Assembly: GCA_950295325.1 (NCBI GenBank)
Contig: OX485804.1
Coordinates: 44,020,001 to 44,084,000, forward strand
DNA: 64,000 bases
Origin: Polytrichum commune
Lineage: Eukaryota; Streptophyta; Polytrichopsida; Polytrichales; Polytrichaceae
Direction: 5' to 3'
In this document: positions 1 to 12,294 of the stretch, in pieces
Numbering within the stretch: position 1 is the stretch's first letter
How the letters are laid out: every line of letters begins with the position of its first letter
Notes under the pieces: generated by a model
What the model saw: only the letters and a program-made list of their open reading frames with translations
Database searches by the model: none
Told to the model about the DNA's origin: nothing
Made by a program: the position numbers and the translations under genes

Positions 1-1
1 C

Positions 2-499
2 TTTGGGAGGGCTAATGGAAGTGGTCCAGGCATGGGACCAGGGGGAATGGAAGGTCCCCCAGGAGGCTGGGGTGAAGTGGGCATGCCTGGTTGGGAAGAC
101 CACGAAAGGCGCATGCGGGATGGTGGCTATGCAGGGGAGGACATGGGTGGGGGTGAGTTTGGGTATGGTGGTGAAATGGGAAGAGTGGGTCCTGGAAGGG
201 AGAGGGAAAGGGGTGCTGCGGAAGGAGAGTGGGGCCCTGAACGCAGACGGAGGGAGGAGCGAGGTGGAGAGAGGAGTGAGGAATGGGAGAGGGGTGAGAG
301 GCATCGAACAGGAGACAGGGAGGCCTACCGTGAGCAACGAGGAGAGCGCAGTGAACGAGAGAAAGAGAAGGACTGGGACAGATCAGAGAGGCCGACTTCA
401 CGAGGTCCACGGGAGAAAGATGACGATCGGGTTCGTTCGAGGGAAGATGATCACGGGAAGCGCCGTCGCATGGTGACTGATCGTAAAGCTGAGAGATAG
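2..499 (+). CDS. 3' end of a gene for an Arg/Asp/Glu-rich nuclear-type protein
   Basis: The frame is open from the window edge to a TAG at 497-499. It begins with a Gly/Pro/Met-rich stretch and then becomes a long run of alternating charged residues (RERE, RRRREERGGER, EREKEKDW, REKDDDR), ending with a basic KRRR cluster close to the C terminus. Such RE/RD/RS-type tails are typical of plant mRNA-processing factors (for example Fip1, THO2 or splicing proteins), but no globular domain is visible and I cannot name the protein. The 5' part lies outside the window. Two overlapping frames are also open here because the sequence is purine-rich. I chose this frame because it is open to the window edge and its composition is characteristic. 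A nuclear location is inference. Confidence 0.6.
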   Translation, partial: FGRANGSGPGMGPGGMEGPPGGWGEVGMPGWEDHERRMRDGGYAGEDMGGGEFGYGGEMGRVGPGRERERGAAEGEWGPERRRREERGGERSEEWERGERHRTGDREAYREQRGERSEREKEKDWDRSERPTSRGPREKDDDRVRSREDDHGKRRRMVTDRKAER

Positions 500-1570
500 T
501 AATCTGATGATGTGCCTCTCAAAAGATTAGCTTGCTGGAGAACAGTGAACCTCTTAAGAGACACCTTTTTAAAAAAAAAGTACCTGGAATGAGCTATGTC
601 CACAGTCCAGAACTTGGGGTGGCTCTTGGTTGCTATGAGATTCGTCCTAATATTTGGGTTGGCTGTACGTATGGTAATTTGTAAGGGCGGATCAACTACA
701 TCAACAGAGAGGCAACTCTTCGGCATAGAATGTGAGTGCATTTGAAGATCTAGTTGGTGGGTGTCCCTGCTTCTGCGTTGCTGTCCCTCACTTTCCTCCA
801 GGGGACTTGCCTAGTACAGGCTTTCGCACTTTCATTACTGATCATTTGTGTACATTCCTACTTTGATAATGGTAAGAGCTTCACCTTTTATTTCAAATAG
901 TGTGGACCACACTAATTCTAAGCATCCATATTCTAAAAAAAATCCACTTGGACCTTGAACTGACTTCAAAACAATATCATGTGCAGTCTTGACCTCCCAA
1001 TTGTTCACCTCAATGTCTCTTCTGCGGCAACCTTGCAACCAAATCGCTAGCTGCAGCAGTGTCAGGTCACGAAGAAATTCACATTTCTCAATATTTTTTT
1101 ACTTATATTATGCAAGACCATGTGGATGTAGTTGCTTGCCCTCAAGAGTGGACAGATAATCGGCACTGAGTTATTGTCAGCGAGCCCTGAATCCTCATGT
1201 ACTAAGCAATGAAGGCAACTTCAAAAACACATAAACTCCTGTATGTAACTATGGATGCACTCTATTTCAGATTGGCCATGGCCTGCAAGCCACTCGCCTG
1301 ATTTCGTACAATATGACCCTCCTTATACGCTGATGGTCAATTCATTCCAATTAGTCCCACTAGAATAATCATGGATGTGACACCTTACCACGCATCATAT
1401 TTTGCCAGGCTCAAGGTAAAAGGAACAGGCTCCTGTCTACGATGGTGCCAAAAGCATTGATCCTATTATTTTAGTTTTCTCATTTTCTTACCAACTTAGT
1501 TTGTGGAGGTACTCAACTTGATACACTCAAGCTGTGTCTAACTATAGAGTGAATCACTCTCAGGTTGAAT
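500..1570. other. 3' UTR and spacer, no gene seen
   Basis: The first few hundred bases are probably the 3' UTR of the preceding gene. The rest is AT-rich spacer with no credible reading frame. It ends in an (AT)n run at 1571-1590 next to the foldback element. Confidence 0.5.
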
Positions 1571-1591
1571 ATATATATATATATATATATA

Positions 1592-2700
1592 GGGGATCGC
1601 TATTTCCACACCTTTTTTGGTTAGATTTACACCTTTTTGCCGGTTCGGTTGCCGTGTCACTGAGGCGCTATATATGAGATTCTTCATGGTGCATCCGGAC
1701 CGTTGATCCACCAAGGCCCATCCAAGGGCCTCAATGATCCTAGGTGGCGGTGGGGTGAGGGGCGGTGTGGTGCTTGCCACCAAGGCGGGGTAGGGCCCTG
1801 GGCCTCATGTCTTTTTTGGGGAGGCTGGATTTAGGGTGGTGTCGGGCCTAGTGGCTAGGCGGGCCCAGTGGCTAGGCCTACTTATTATATAACTAGTTGG
1901 TTAGCCTTACTCTACTTACTAAATAACTTGTCCCGGAATTGATGGGAACTTGTACCTGTTAATGTAGATGGGTCTTAAATGGTTAATTTTCAAACTAGCC
2001 TACTTATGGCATGATATGAAAGAAGTAGGTTAGTACGAGATGGTTAGCAAATCCAAATCAAAATTTAGGAGCTCATATGAATTTAGGAGCTCACATGTAT
2101 ATTTGAGTGGTATATGTGCAAGTCTTGAAGTTAGGTATGGAGACCTATATGATCATTATTGACACTATAATAATCTTCACTTTGATAATGACTAAGATAT
2201 TCATATGAGCTCCTAAATTTTGATTTGGATTTGCTAACCATCTCGTACTAACCTACTTGTTTCATATCATGACATAAGTAGGCTAGTTTGAAAATTAACC
2301 ATTTAAGACCCATCTACATTAACGGGTACGAGTTCCCATCAATTCCGGGACAAGTTATTTAGTAAGTAGAGTAAGGGTAACCAACTAGTTATTTAGTAAG
2401 TAGAGTAAGGCTAACCAACTAGTTATATAATAAGTAGGCCTAGCCACTAGGCCCGACACCACCCTAAATCCGGCCTCCCCAAAAAAGACATGAGGCCCAC
2501 GGCCCCACCCCACCTTGGTGGCAAGCACCACCCCCACCCCACCGCCACCTAGGATCATTGAGGCCCTTGGATGGGCCTTGGTGGATCAACGGTCTGGATG
2601 CACCATGAAAAATCTCATATATAGCGCCTCAGTGACACGGCAACCGAACCGGCAAAAAGGTGTGAATCTAGCCAAAAAAGGTGTGGAAATAGCGATCCCC
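1592..2700. mobile_element. Foldback transposon with ~490-bp inverted arms
   Basis: The sequence from 1592 inward (GGGGATCGCTATTTCCACAC) returns as its reverse complement ending at 2700. The arms can be followed to about 2081 on the left and 2200 on the right, leaving a loop of roughly 120 bp. Both ends abut TA-repeat DNA (1571-1591 and 2701-2711), so a 9-11-bp TA-rich target duplication is possible but cannot be separated from the microsatellite. Arm differences include a duplicated 'CTAGTTATTTAGTAAGTAGA' block only on the right (about 2350-2420) and a duplicated 'AGTGGCTAGG' block only on the left. There is no transposase: the open frames at 1538-1783 (-) and 2515-2835 (+) are mirror images of one another inside the arms. 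Very long arms suggest a non-autonomous foldback or MULE-type element. The superfamily is inference. Confidence 0.8.
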
Positions 2701-5070
2701 TATATATATATACCATTACATGATAGAACCTCATGTAATGCTAAGAGACTAGGTTACTCTAATTGTCAATTGATAGATGTTGCGGTTTACATGTCTGTGG
2801 TGTCTTGCCTAATGTCAATTTGTTGTTTATCTTAGGGTTTGGATTGTGCTTATGGATGAACATGCCTTGAGTGGATCTAGACACGTATGATGGAGTTGTG
2901 TAGGAATCAATCTCCCAACCACTTGCATGAGGACTCCACTTATAGCATAAGTATCTTCGTGATTAGCGGACATACATGCTAGCCTCAATGACTAATGGTT
3001 CAAGCCAACAATTAGCGGGTCCAATACTCATCGTTACACCTTATTCAATGTGAAATGAGTGATCTTGATTACCTTTGTGGAACTTTGGATATGAATCGAG
3101 AACTTTCATCCATTGGATGTACTTTTACACATTGATGAAATCTTAATCAAGTCAAACATGGCTAGAAAGGAGCCTATGCTTCAACATTTCCCTTTGCTCC
3201 GATTTTGTTCATTATGCATTTGCACTTCTCAAGACTCAATGGATGTCTAGCAATCTTTCACTTAGCTTGGTGATAGCTATGTCGGTAGCCCTTCACAAAC
3301 AAACCTTACATTTGTCGGCTAGAGCTTCTAATGTAGTGTTACAAGTGATGTCATTCTTCTTTTAAGAGGAATTTGACTCCAAGATGCTTGGGTAATTGAG
3401 GCAATAAATCTTTGGTTTGCTTGTGACTTGAACTCCTTCAATGCCCCGATTGCACTTTGCATTCCTAGTGTACCCCTAATTCCTTGGAATTGGATACATC
3501 CCAAGGGCTTAGTTGTTATATGTGCTAGTTAACATACGTTATTTAGCCCTTGTGGGAGGTGATGTGCCCAAATAATGCTTTAGAGATCCTCCAAACACCA
3601 TATTCAATATTGACTTTAGTGTATGGGAGCTTGATGGACTTGATGATTGTCCTACACACCCCAAGTGCAAGCATGATCCAATGGTTCCTACTAACCTTTG
3701 ACATTGTCGATTAAATCATGGGATCAATGTCACACTATCTACCATCTCACTGAAGCTTGCAACTCTCCTCGTGTTGGATGTCTCATTTCGCCCTCAAAGT
3801 GAATGGATTCTTGAAGAGATTAGATACAAGAACTTCACATTCTCATGAGAAAGTTCAATAAAATGTGAATTACACAAATAACAACCCTTTTTTAAACCTA
3901 CAAACCATTTGTAAATGTGTCACAATCATGTAGTCTCATTGGTACAATGTCCAAATTATTTTGTGAGATATTTTGGAGAATGAAAAATGAAATGGCCTTA
4001 GTGGGTTGTGCAAGGTTGATTGTGAGGGAGATGTTTGTATTGCCCAACTTTTGATGTGAGATGCCTAGGGAGGAAACTTGGGGGGGGGGGGGGGGGGGTA
4101 TAATTAAACATGGAGAGAAAAAAATGGTGTCATTTAAATCAACTGCGCATAATTTTTTTGAAAAAAATGCTTTTAGTATAAGGCTTCTGATATAGCCTAC
4201 TAAGGTTATAAGTAATGTAGGGTTTTGGGAATAGTCTATGAGTTAAAGAAGGATTCAATGTAACATAGGTGCCTTGGAAAAAATGGAGCTTCACATGACC
4301 TCTAGTTGGTTCTACATGTCATATTGGATGACTTGATGTGGACATATGTGGTCGAATTAGATGGCTATGGTCCAAGAAGAAGCAACCTTGCACTCTTGCC
4401 CCCAAGCTTCCCCCATTCAACGAGGCTTGCAAAGGACACACCGGTAGTGGTGTACTTGCAACATTGCTCTTTGATGCATTGTGCCATCAAGTAAGCTACC
4501 TTCTTCAATTTTTATTTTTATTTATTTTTGCATTTTGTTGTTGTTGTTGCATTAAATTTTATCCAATTTGTGAGTATGGCAATGTGTGCAAGACTATGGA
4601 CGACGGAAGATGGGTTCTTCACGCCCACATTGTTGGGTCCTCTTAATTGCAATTTGAATGATACATATGTTGTGTTTCGCATCTTCCTAGAGTAGGAGGG
4701 TGCATTGGAATGGTTTTTCATCTTTTGGTGTATTGATTCTAAATGTTGCATCACTCCAAGGTTGGAACACCTAATATTGTCGGGGTAAAGATCTATGTCA
4801 TTCATCACAAGGTTTAAGGTTTTGTACCCAAACAAACACACATTGGTGTTGAAGTTATTGGTGATACTATAGACACTCTAACAACGCCACCATATGAGGA
4901 CAATGTCCCTTTTAATGCACATGATGAACCCATTGCCACCCCCTGCATCATCGCGGGTTAGTGATGCACCTCCTGACGAGGAAGACCATTGTTTGAAATC
5001 CACTCTTGTACCAAATGACACTATGGACAAGTATGAAGCACAAGTTGACAAAACACATCCATAGTAGATG
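2701..5070. other. Spacer; poly-G tract; no gene seen
   Basis: No supported gene. Notable items are a G homopolymer at 4080-4098, a TTG microsatellite near 4536-4550, and an open stretch at 4338-4490 followed by GTAAGC. The last could be the remnant of an exon but resembles nothing I recognise. Confidence 0.4.
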
Positions 5071-5083
5071 TGTTTCGAGCATA

Positions 5084-5462
5084 AGGCACCACGGGCCTTG
5101 GCTTGGTGGTTAGGGCTCATGGCTCCCAATGAGGAGGTTGTGGGTTCTATTCCCCATGCCGGCGTGGTGCTCACCACCTTAGTCCACCCAACTATGGTGG
5201 GGGGTCCTTGGACCTTGTTGTATGGGTACCTCAAAGCCCTTTGGGGGGATACCATGTCTGGTATCTTCAAGGCACTAGTGGCTAGCTAGGAACTAGTATA
5301 GTGTGTCACTATAGTGCCCATCCTCGAAAGGGGAGAGTAGTATTGTCCCAATGTCCCCTTGTCCAGTGGGCATCGGGTCATTGGCATTACGAACGGACAC
5401 TTTATTCACGCCGGCCCCTTGCTTGAAAGGGGTTGGAGTTTCTATCTATCTATCTATCTATC
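5084..5462 (+). mobile_element. tRNA-derived SINE with perfect 13-bp target-site duplication
   Basis: The 5' part carries an RNA polymerase III A box (TGGCTTGGTGG at 5099) and a B box (GGTTCTATTCC at 5143). Their starts are 44 nt apart, as in a tRNA gene. A 3' body of about 300 bp follows, ending in a (TCTA)n tail at about 5441-5462. The element is bracketed by the identical 13-mer TGTTTCGAGCATA at 5071-5083 and 5463-5475, the mark of target-primed insertion by LINE machinery. The perfect duplication and intact tail suggest a fairly recent insertion. The open frames on both strands here are by-products of the SINE body. Confidence 0.88.
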
Positions 5463-5509
5463 TGTTTCGAGCATATTGCTTCTCGAAATATGTATAATTG
5501 GGGTCCGCA

Positions 5510-5870
5510 TCGGTTAATTTTGTTCCCCACTCCATTCGGGTATCTATACCTAAATTTTGGGGTTTTTTTTTATACTAGTAGGGTATAGATATTTGAGGAT
5601 TTTAAAATAAGTTTTTGGCACCATTTGAGTCTATGTATCATGCAAGAATCTCCACACGTAGGTAAAATTGCTCTAGTACCAACATGGTTTAGAATGGTAT
5701 TGATCCAAATAATAACTCAGATGTACAAAGGTTTTCTCACCTTGAGATTAGAAAATCCGAACCACATGTTTGAGTGGTATTACAATATTGATACTCATGA
5801 GTAGGTTTATTGATACCATTATTGATGTTGGTTATTGTTACCATGCATTCACCTATCTACCGTTCCAACA
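5510..5870 (+). mobile_element. Degenerate hAT-type MITE, relative of the pair at 27.3-28.1 kb
   Basis: This stretch aligns along its length with the two elements in intron 4 of the receptor kinase. They share the order of 'CCATTCGGGTAT', 'GGTTTAGAATGG', 'CCAAATAATAA', 'CACCTTGAGAT' and 'GATACCATTATT'. The right end (TACCGTTCCAACATCC) is recognisable as the terminal repeat. The left end is degenerate and I see no target duplication. Confidence 0.6.
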
Positions 5871-7399
5871 TCCATGTCAACATTGCGACAAATGAAACTC
5901 TCATAACATAACATCACACAACCTACACATTTCGCTCCCTCTTCTAAAAGGAAGAGTCGTCTATAGATAGACTCACAACCTCGAATCCAACCACCATATT
6001 CTCGGCCCAACCACATCACTGTTGGGCTCCACGCGACAAGCATAAGGTAGAAATACCATAACCCGTGAAAATAAGATGATTCGCATTGAAGATTTGGTCT
6101 TACAATCATGAGATAATTTTCCAAGATAGACGAGAAGGATTCATGAAGAATGCAAGTTGTTTCATATTCTTCTGCCCTATACAAAAAAATGCTACAATTT
6201 TTCAAAGTGGAAAGTTGTCCAAACCCCTACTCGTTCACTAGATTCTCCCTACACCGAACACGATAATCCGCATTTCCATACAGGTTACATCGCCTAAATC
6301 AGTTACCTCATGAGTACATTAACACTCGACTCCCATTGGCTACACTAAGTGTACACGCATTGAAGTTGCCACCGAGCCATGATCGGTTTTAGAAATGACA
6401 CTTTCACCATTATGACGGTGGTCTAGTGCACGGCTGGAGGGTGGTTAACGGGTTATGATATTTCTACCTTACATGCAAACCAACCAACTGGCAACTTCTC
6501 AAACAACCTATCTCCTATAATGTCCGGTGAGGCCCACTTGCCAGTTTGCCTTCGAACAATGAGCAATACACAGGGCCGGACGTTGTTCATTTTGCGAAGG
6601 TGACCCAACAATAAGTAACGACTCTCCCCAAAGTTCCCGACACTAGCGATGCAACACCGTAGTGGCATGGTGAGCAACATTATGATGGACCGACCCGTTC
6701 ATAAACAACTATACTTTTGTTCGGATCGCTTCCACTTCAAATTGCAAATGTGGGGGTTGGAATGCTTTTTCTTTTTTTCTTTTTCTTTTTTTCTTTTCCC
6801 GATGCACACAAGATACTTGGTTCTCGAGCTGCTTACCGGAGGACGTGTCACGGAGGCGTCCCCGTGACATAAGCTGCACCCAAACTATAAAGACGTCGGG
6901 ACAAATGGAGGCAGAGAGGCAAGGACAATGATTTATGAATGTCAAGGCCCATGGTGAGGGTAGCTAGTCTCCGAAGTCACATTGCGTATGAAAGGGGAAT
7001 TGATGAGTGTGGGTGAAAGGGTTGGAGTGTATTCTTTCTACCTGACCCCCTCCTCCTCCTGCAACCACACCTAACAATGTGACAAACAACCATTGAATGA
7101 TGGCCAAGGATTCGTGGCACCCGTGTACTTCTCCCCCCTCCTCAAGCCGTAAGGGGCGGTGTAGACTACGGCGGAGAGGTACATCGGTGGGTCAAGAGTT
7201 TTCAGCCCCAGACAAGGTTATTTAAGGCAACGGTTGGTGTGGCAGATACGATGGGAAAACACAAAAAACACAATCACAAAAAGATGTCTCGAGTTGGAGT
7301 TCTCTAGAGGTCCAGTTTCTTGTCCGAGGGTTTGAGGTCGTCCAAGAAACTTGACCTCCATGGAACTCCCCCAGCAGAAAGTGTTGCCATGTTGGTAGT
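5871..7399. other. Spacer, no gene seen
   Basis: No credible coding region. A CT-rich run (6768-6800) and a short perfect hairpin (6846-6868, GTCACGG/CCGTGAC stem) are present. Open frames are short and lack coding character. Confidence 0.4.
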
Positions 7400-7400
7400 C

Positions 7401-7428
<28 letters not shown>
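7400..7428. repeat. (GT)n microsatellite
   Basis: About fourteen perfect GT dinucleotides, followed by a T run. Confidence 0.95.
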
Positions 7429-7431
<3 letters not shown>

Positions 7432-7496
7432 TTTTCCCTTCCCATCCGTGCTTGAAGTGCTCCACTAGAGAAGTCTTGGTTGTGGGTGTACATCAT

Positions 7497-7760
7497 GGAC
7501 GGACTCATATTTAAGTGAATCGGGACAAGTTCTCCGAATCTGGACTTTTTGGTTGCTTCAATTCTATGGGCGGGTCCATTGATACATTTCTACCACACCT
7601 GGATTTTATGGGAGATGTGTGAATCCTTCGTGATAGCCTGAATGTCATTATGCTATTAAAACATGATGAAAAAAAACATCAAATGTCTATTTTTGATGTT
7701 AAATCCATGTAAACATGTTTTAATTTTGGACTTGGATTTAGTCCAATTTTACATAAATAT
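7497..7760 (+). repeat. Dispersed repeat B, copy 1
   Basis: About 260 bp matching 19345-19720 in the same orientation. Shared blocks are 'CTGGACTTTTTGGTTGCTTC', 'TCTATGGG', 'ATACATTTCTA', 'GGGA(G/A)ATGTGTGAAT' and 'GACTTGG(A/G)(T/C)TTAGTC'. The ends are not defined. Probably a transposon relic. Confidence 0.7.
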
Positions 7761-8004
7761 CAATTGTTGGTGAAGAACCCATTTTGTAGCCAATCATATT
7801 GCTTCATTCCCCTAGGCTTCTTGACTAGTGCACTTCTTAACAGTAGTCTACCTAGCCCTTAGTCTAATGTTGGGACCTCTGGATAGTTAGGAAATGGATT
7901 GTTTTTTATAAATCTTTTTTTTGGACATGACAGCAACAAAAGAGACATCATATTAATTTGAGGCAATCGTGTGTTATTCAAGTATAACCCTCTCTCTACT
8001 AACT

Positions 8005-8360
8005 TCTCAGAGGATATGAAACACACAATTAGTAAAACATGATTGGCAAATCCAAATTGTGTCCATAGCCATTTGCTTCGTAGTTTTCAAGGTTCATATG
8101 AATATCTTGTTCATTGTTCAAGTGAAGATTCCTTTGCTCAACAAGTGGTCATAATGCATGTAGTCTCCCCAATCGAGTTGGTTGTTGAGCCTAGAATTGG
8201 TGGCAAACTTTGAGCATGATGTAGTCGAGTCTCTTTTAAGGACATGTCGTTTCAATATCCATTCTTAGATTCACACCTAACTACTTACCACTTACATATA
8301 GGTATCTTGAAGATTGCTACGTTCAACACCTACTCAATTTAGGCACATTTATTGTGAGAT
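8005..8360 (+). repeat. Dispersed repeat A, copy
   Basis: Matches 28855-29175 directly and 26360-26610 and 29925-30165 in reverse complement. The shared order is 'AGGATATGAA', 'GCAAATCCAAA', 'CATAGCCATTTGC', 'CATATGAATATCT', 'AGTGAAGATT', 'GTGGTCAT' and 'CCATTCTTAGAT(C/T)CACACCTAAC'. The loop side of the foldback element at 1.59-2.70 kb carries part of the same family. Confidence 0.7.
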
Positions 8361-9926
8361 CATGTTAAAATGAATCATACATAAAGTTATAAGGGGTAGA
8401 TTTCTACTGGAACACTGAAAATGGTTGGCATAAATTTATGTCAACCATAACCACATTCTTGAAATTACTTGTAGGAGGAAAGGTGGTCATTGCATACTAG
8501 TTAATACGAGTGTACCTTTCATTCATCCAACATAAAAACCTTGGAATAATGCATTTTGTTTGATGCCAAAATTAGCTCTTAGATTAGTTCATTTGAAGTC
8601 ATTTGGGATGAAACAACAATGGCCATACCACAACAATAGGCCAGATCAAGGTATTTTCTTTCAAGAATCTTGAGTTCGATATTGCATCTTGAAAAGCATC
8701 CACCACTAGAAGGAAACATGGCCTGCACAACAGACCGGTTTGACAGGGAGGGCCCGCTGTGTTGGATATTCGCACATGCAGCGCATATTTAGGGCGTGGG
8801 CCTATTCAATCCGCCAAAGTTAGAAAAAACAAACTTCCAATTTATGTACCTCTCAAAGTCATGTCATCCCTTTGCCTGCGTGGAGGAGGCCCATAGTCCA
8901 AAATTTGGCAAGGTGTATGAGTGTGGCATTTAATAAGTGCCTTCTACATTAAGGCATATGAAGTCCTCTCATTGAATAGGCGTTGATCGCAATGCAGGCA
9001 CTTCGAAATCATCCCCATTGTTCTGTGATTTTTGCAATGAAATTCGATCCAATACGGTAACTACACATCGTTAGGGTGGAGTCAATGCCCATGAATATAC
9101 CGTATTGCATATGCCTTCATCTGTGTGCTAGACTTTATGAATTCAATGTATTGTTTTATCTGATGCAATGTATTTCATCTATTTGCTGCAATGTATTTTG
9201 TTTATGTGCTGCAATGCATTTCGTGCAAGTATGCAGTTTTCTACTTGTACGTTCGTGAGTGTCCTAAATGCAATGTCGATGTGTAACCACTCCACAATTG
9301 AAAACAACGCTAGCATACAAGTATGCAACATGCAATATTGAGTGTTGTTGGGCTTGTATATAAGCTGAATTCATAGTCACTTTTCAATGTTTGCTTATTG
9401 CAAGCTTCTTGCATGTCATTCTGTTGTCTTTATAGGAACTTTCTATTGTGTCCCCCTCCTATCGTGCCTCTGCTAGGCTAGCGCATCACTACCCTAGTTG
9501 TGCAATCTTCGTCCCAACTTCTCCATCTCTTTGAAGTTTGAATCCAGGCGAGGACCTCTACCCCCTCATGCCCAACGCCGAGCTGCATTGTAATTCATCC
9601 ATTGCGCCATTCCCATGCACAGTTTACCGCCGCAACACACACATACTTCGTGCCCTTGTTAATGTCGACAACTGCGTGTGCATGCATACTCGAGATGTTA
9701 TGCAATGTCAGAAAATGAGGCCTTATATGATGGTATGTGTTGCTTGCAGCCATGGGCCCTAAATTAGGACCAATTCCAGCATTTACAGTACGCCGCGATA
9801 AAACCCTGCAAAAGTTGAACACCTATGAACTGAAACCCTGATTCCAGAAAATGCCATTCCAAGCCTTCCACATGTAGTGCCGACGGCAATACAAATGTCA
9901 ACTCACAACTTCTCTGTGGACCTTTG
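8361..9926. other. Spacer, no gene seen
   Basis: No supported gene. A degenerate tandem of about 27 bp built on 'CTGCAATGTATTTCGT' occurs at about 9160-9225. Confidence 0.4.
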
Positions 9927-10331
9927 CACAGGGAGGTCACTTCATTGTCAAGTTGACATCACGTGCGGACAAAGTTTGCTACCCCTATATTACATGCCAT
10001 ATATAATTTTAAAATTTATGATATTTTTTCTACATATACATAACCATTGATAGTATCTTTTGTATACTTTTATGAAATTTTTAGTCATCTTTTTTTCTTA
10101 GTAATGGTTTTAGTTCAATTCTGTGTCATTCTAGTTAGAAATGGTATGTTTTATGAGAAAAACAAATCATCAAATTTAGTTACCACTTTTGACTATGTCA
10201 TAGGTACTGTGTATATCTACTCATGAAAAAAATTTGATAAAATTTTGACCCATTTTGGTGGTGCAACTTACCAAAAGAAGATTTTTTTTGGTCGCACGTG
10301 GTGTTCAACTTGACAATGGAGTGATCTACCC
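9927..10331. mobile_element. MULE-like MITE, copy 1, with 11-bp target duplication
   Basis: A 405-bp element flanked by the identical 11-mer GTGGACCTTTG (9916-9926 and 10332-10342). The ends are imperfect inverted repeats of about 45 bp sharing CATTGTCAAGTTGA and CACGTGCG. It aligns over its length with a second copy at 50785-51193. Long terminal repeats and a 9-11-bp duplication point to the Mutator (MULE) superfamily. There is no coding sequence. Confidence 0.8.
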
Positions 10332-10342
10332 GTGGACCTTTG

Positions 10343-12286
10343 TCAATTGTCGTTTGTTGGGTGCATGAGTACCCACATTTTCTGCAAGAAATCGGACTAC
10401 GATTGATTTGCATCAATCACCAAAACAAACAAGTGGAAAACACCAAGGCTCACAATGTCCATAATCAATTGATCCATCCACACAAATCCCGCCGCGGCAA
10501 GATTCGCACTTGAGGCACACATATGCTCACTCCTTTGTGCAGTTGTGGGTCCATTCTTTGCCACAGAGTTGTTTTGTGTTGTTCTATTTACTGCCACCTC
10601 ATCCTCTTCCCCCTCCTTCCCGTTGTGTGCCATCGACAATATCATTTTCGTTTGTTGCCTCCCTCCTCTCTCCCTCCATTACTGCGTAGACACACTTTGG
10701 ACATGCGTTTCTTCAAAAATAGGACTGGTCCTGGATGACACTGCGTCCACAGTGGCCGAGACCATCAACCCGGTCCTTGACACATGTGTTGGTTGCCAAA
10801 TACTCTCATTTTTTTGTCCTTTTGGTGTGGGAAAGGACCCTCTTTCCTTCGAGTGCATTTCAATCATATATTGTGCTACTTCAACTGAGCGTGCCTACCA
10901 AGTCAACAAAAGTGGTTGAAATCACAAAATTATTACGTGACTTTATTGTAAGGCCATGGCCTTACATGATGAACCAAATATTAGTTTCGTTGGAGATAAG
11001 TGATGAAGTCATGAGCTGGTGTTCCATTATCTTGGGACTTCCCTCATTCGTGAGACTAGCGCGGCTAGGGATTTCATGTCAACATTCGTCACGTCGCGTC
11101 ATGTCATGGGACAATGACATGACATCAGGCCCCAAAGCGTCATGTCGGTGGGGGGTAAACTTGAAAATTTATCTAGGGGTAAACTAACGTGGTCAATGAT
11201 CTGGGTGACTAAAAAATATTAAATATTAAATATAGTAGTAAACTACACAAGAAAAAAATCCAAAATTCTCCCCAAAATTGGAAGATTGTTGGCAACAACA
11301 TTTGATAATCCAAAATCATTGGGGAGTTTTAATTCTTTTTTGTTTTAACAGTCAACCAGCTAATTGAATGCTCCAAATTGATTATTGTAGTCAACTTGAA
11401 GTAGTCGGCTAGTTTGGATATTGTGACTAGCAATCGACTTTTGGGAAAACCAAAAGAAAAACAAGAATTTCCAAAAAAATCTTGGACTGTTAGATCTTGC
11501 ATCCAACATGATGTAATGGTCCATATATTTTTGAAATTAAAACTATTGTTTTTAGAAGTCGACTCAAACAATAATAGTTGACTACAAGAGTTGACCAAAA
11601 AAAATTAAAAGAATAATCTACAAAAGCATTGTTGTAGTATTAAAAAAAAAACCATGTCCTGATATGATGGCTAGGGGTTGTGTCACATTCATTTGCACAT
11701 ACCTAAGTGCAGCTAATCATGGTGGAGACGTTTGGTCTCCTTAGTGACCCGCACTAGTAAGAGCATGTCCCAAACTCCCAAGGCTAGTAAGTGGTAATGG
11801 TAGCTTGCGGGGAGGTTAAGGCCTAATACTAGGACCATTAGTCAGGGTAGGCTTCCTACTCTAAACCCTGTTAGTACTAGGGTCGAGTGTATCCCATAGC
11901 GGGGTGAATGCCATGTGCCCCACACTTAAGTTTATTGAAGGAATTGGACTAACTCATGTGTGGTTGTGGTTGTGTGGTGTTGGTGGCATCACAAATCCAT
12001 TGAGTCCCACTTGACAGCCGCCATTGTTACGGAATCGATCGCCTTCGAACTAAGTGTGGTTTACATTGCGATAACTAATGACTCATTGAAGATTTTTATG
12101 ATTGTTGCATCTGAAATCCAATTCTAAAACTTGGAGATTCAATTATTAATGTTTGTGATTCCAATTGTTTATCGGATGACGCAATTCCTTAGGTGATCCA
12201 ATGGTCAACTTGTTGTGCAGAGTTATAGGTGTTAACTTATATGATTAGGGGAGTGGACCTAAAATGAACACCTCCAATTCTACATC
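10343..12286. other. Spacer, no gene recognised
   Basis: Overlapping frames of 71-150 codons lie at 10523-11187 (+), but none shows a recognisable domain or a consistent splice structure. The remainder is AT-rich. I cannot support a gene here. Confidence 0.4.
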
Positions 12287-12294
12287 CACTTCTC

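Noticed and set aside
1538-2835. Two similar ~80-100-codon proteins
   Set aside because: They are the two inverted arms of one foldback element read on opposite strands.
5068-5289. 73-codon gene on the plus strand and 130-codon gene on the minus strand
   Set aside because: Both lie in the body of a SINE with a clear duplication and tail.
6846-6868. Rho-independent-type terminator hairpin
   Set aside because: This mechanism is not relevant in a plant nuclear genome and no gene ends there.
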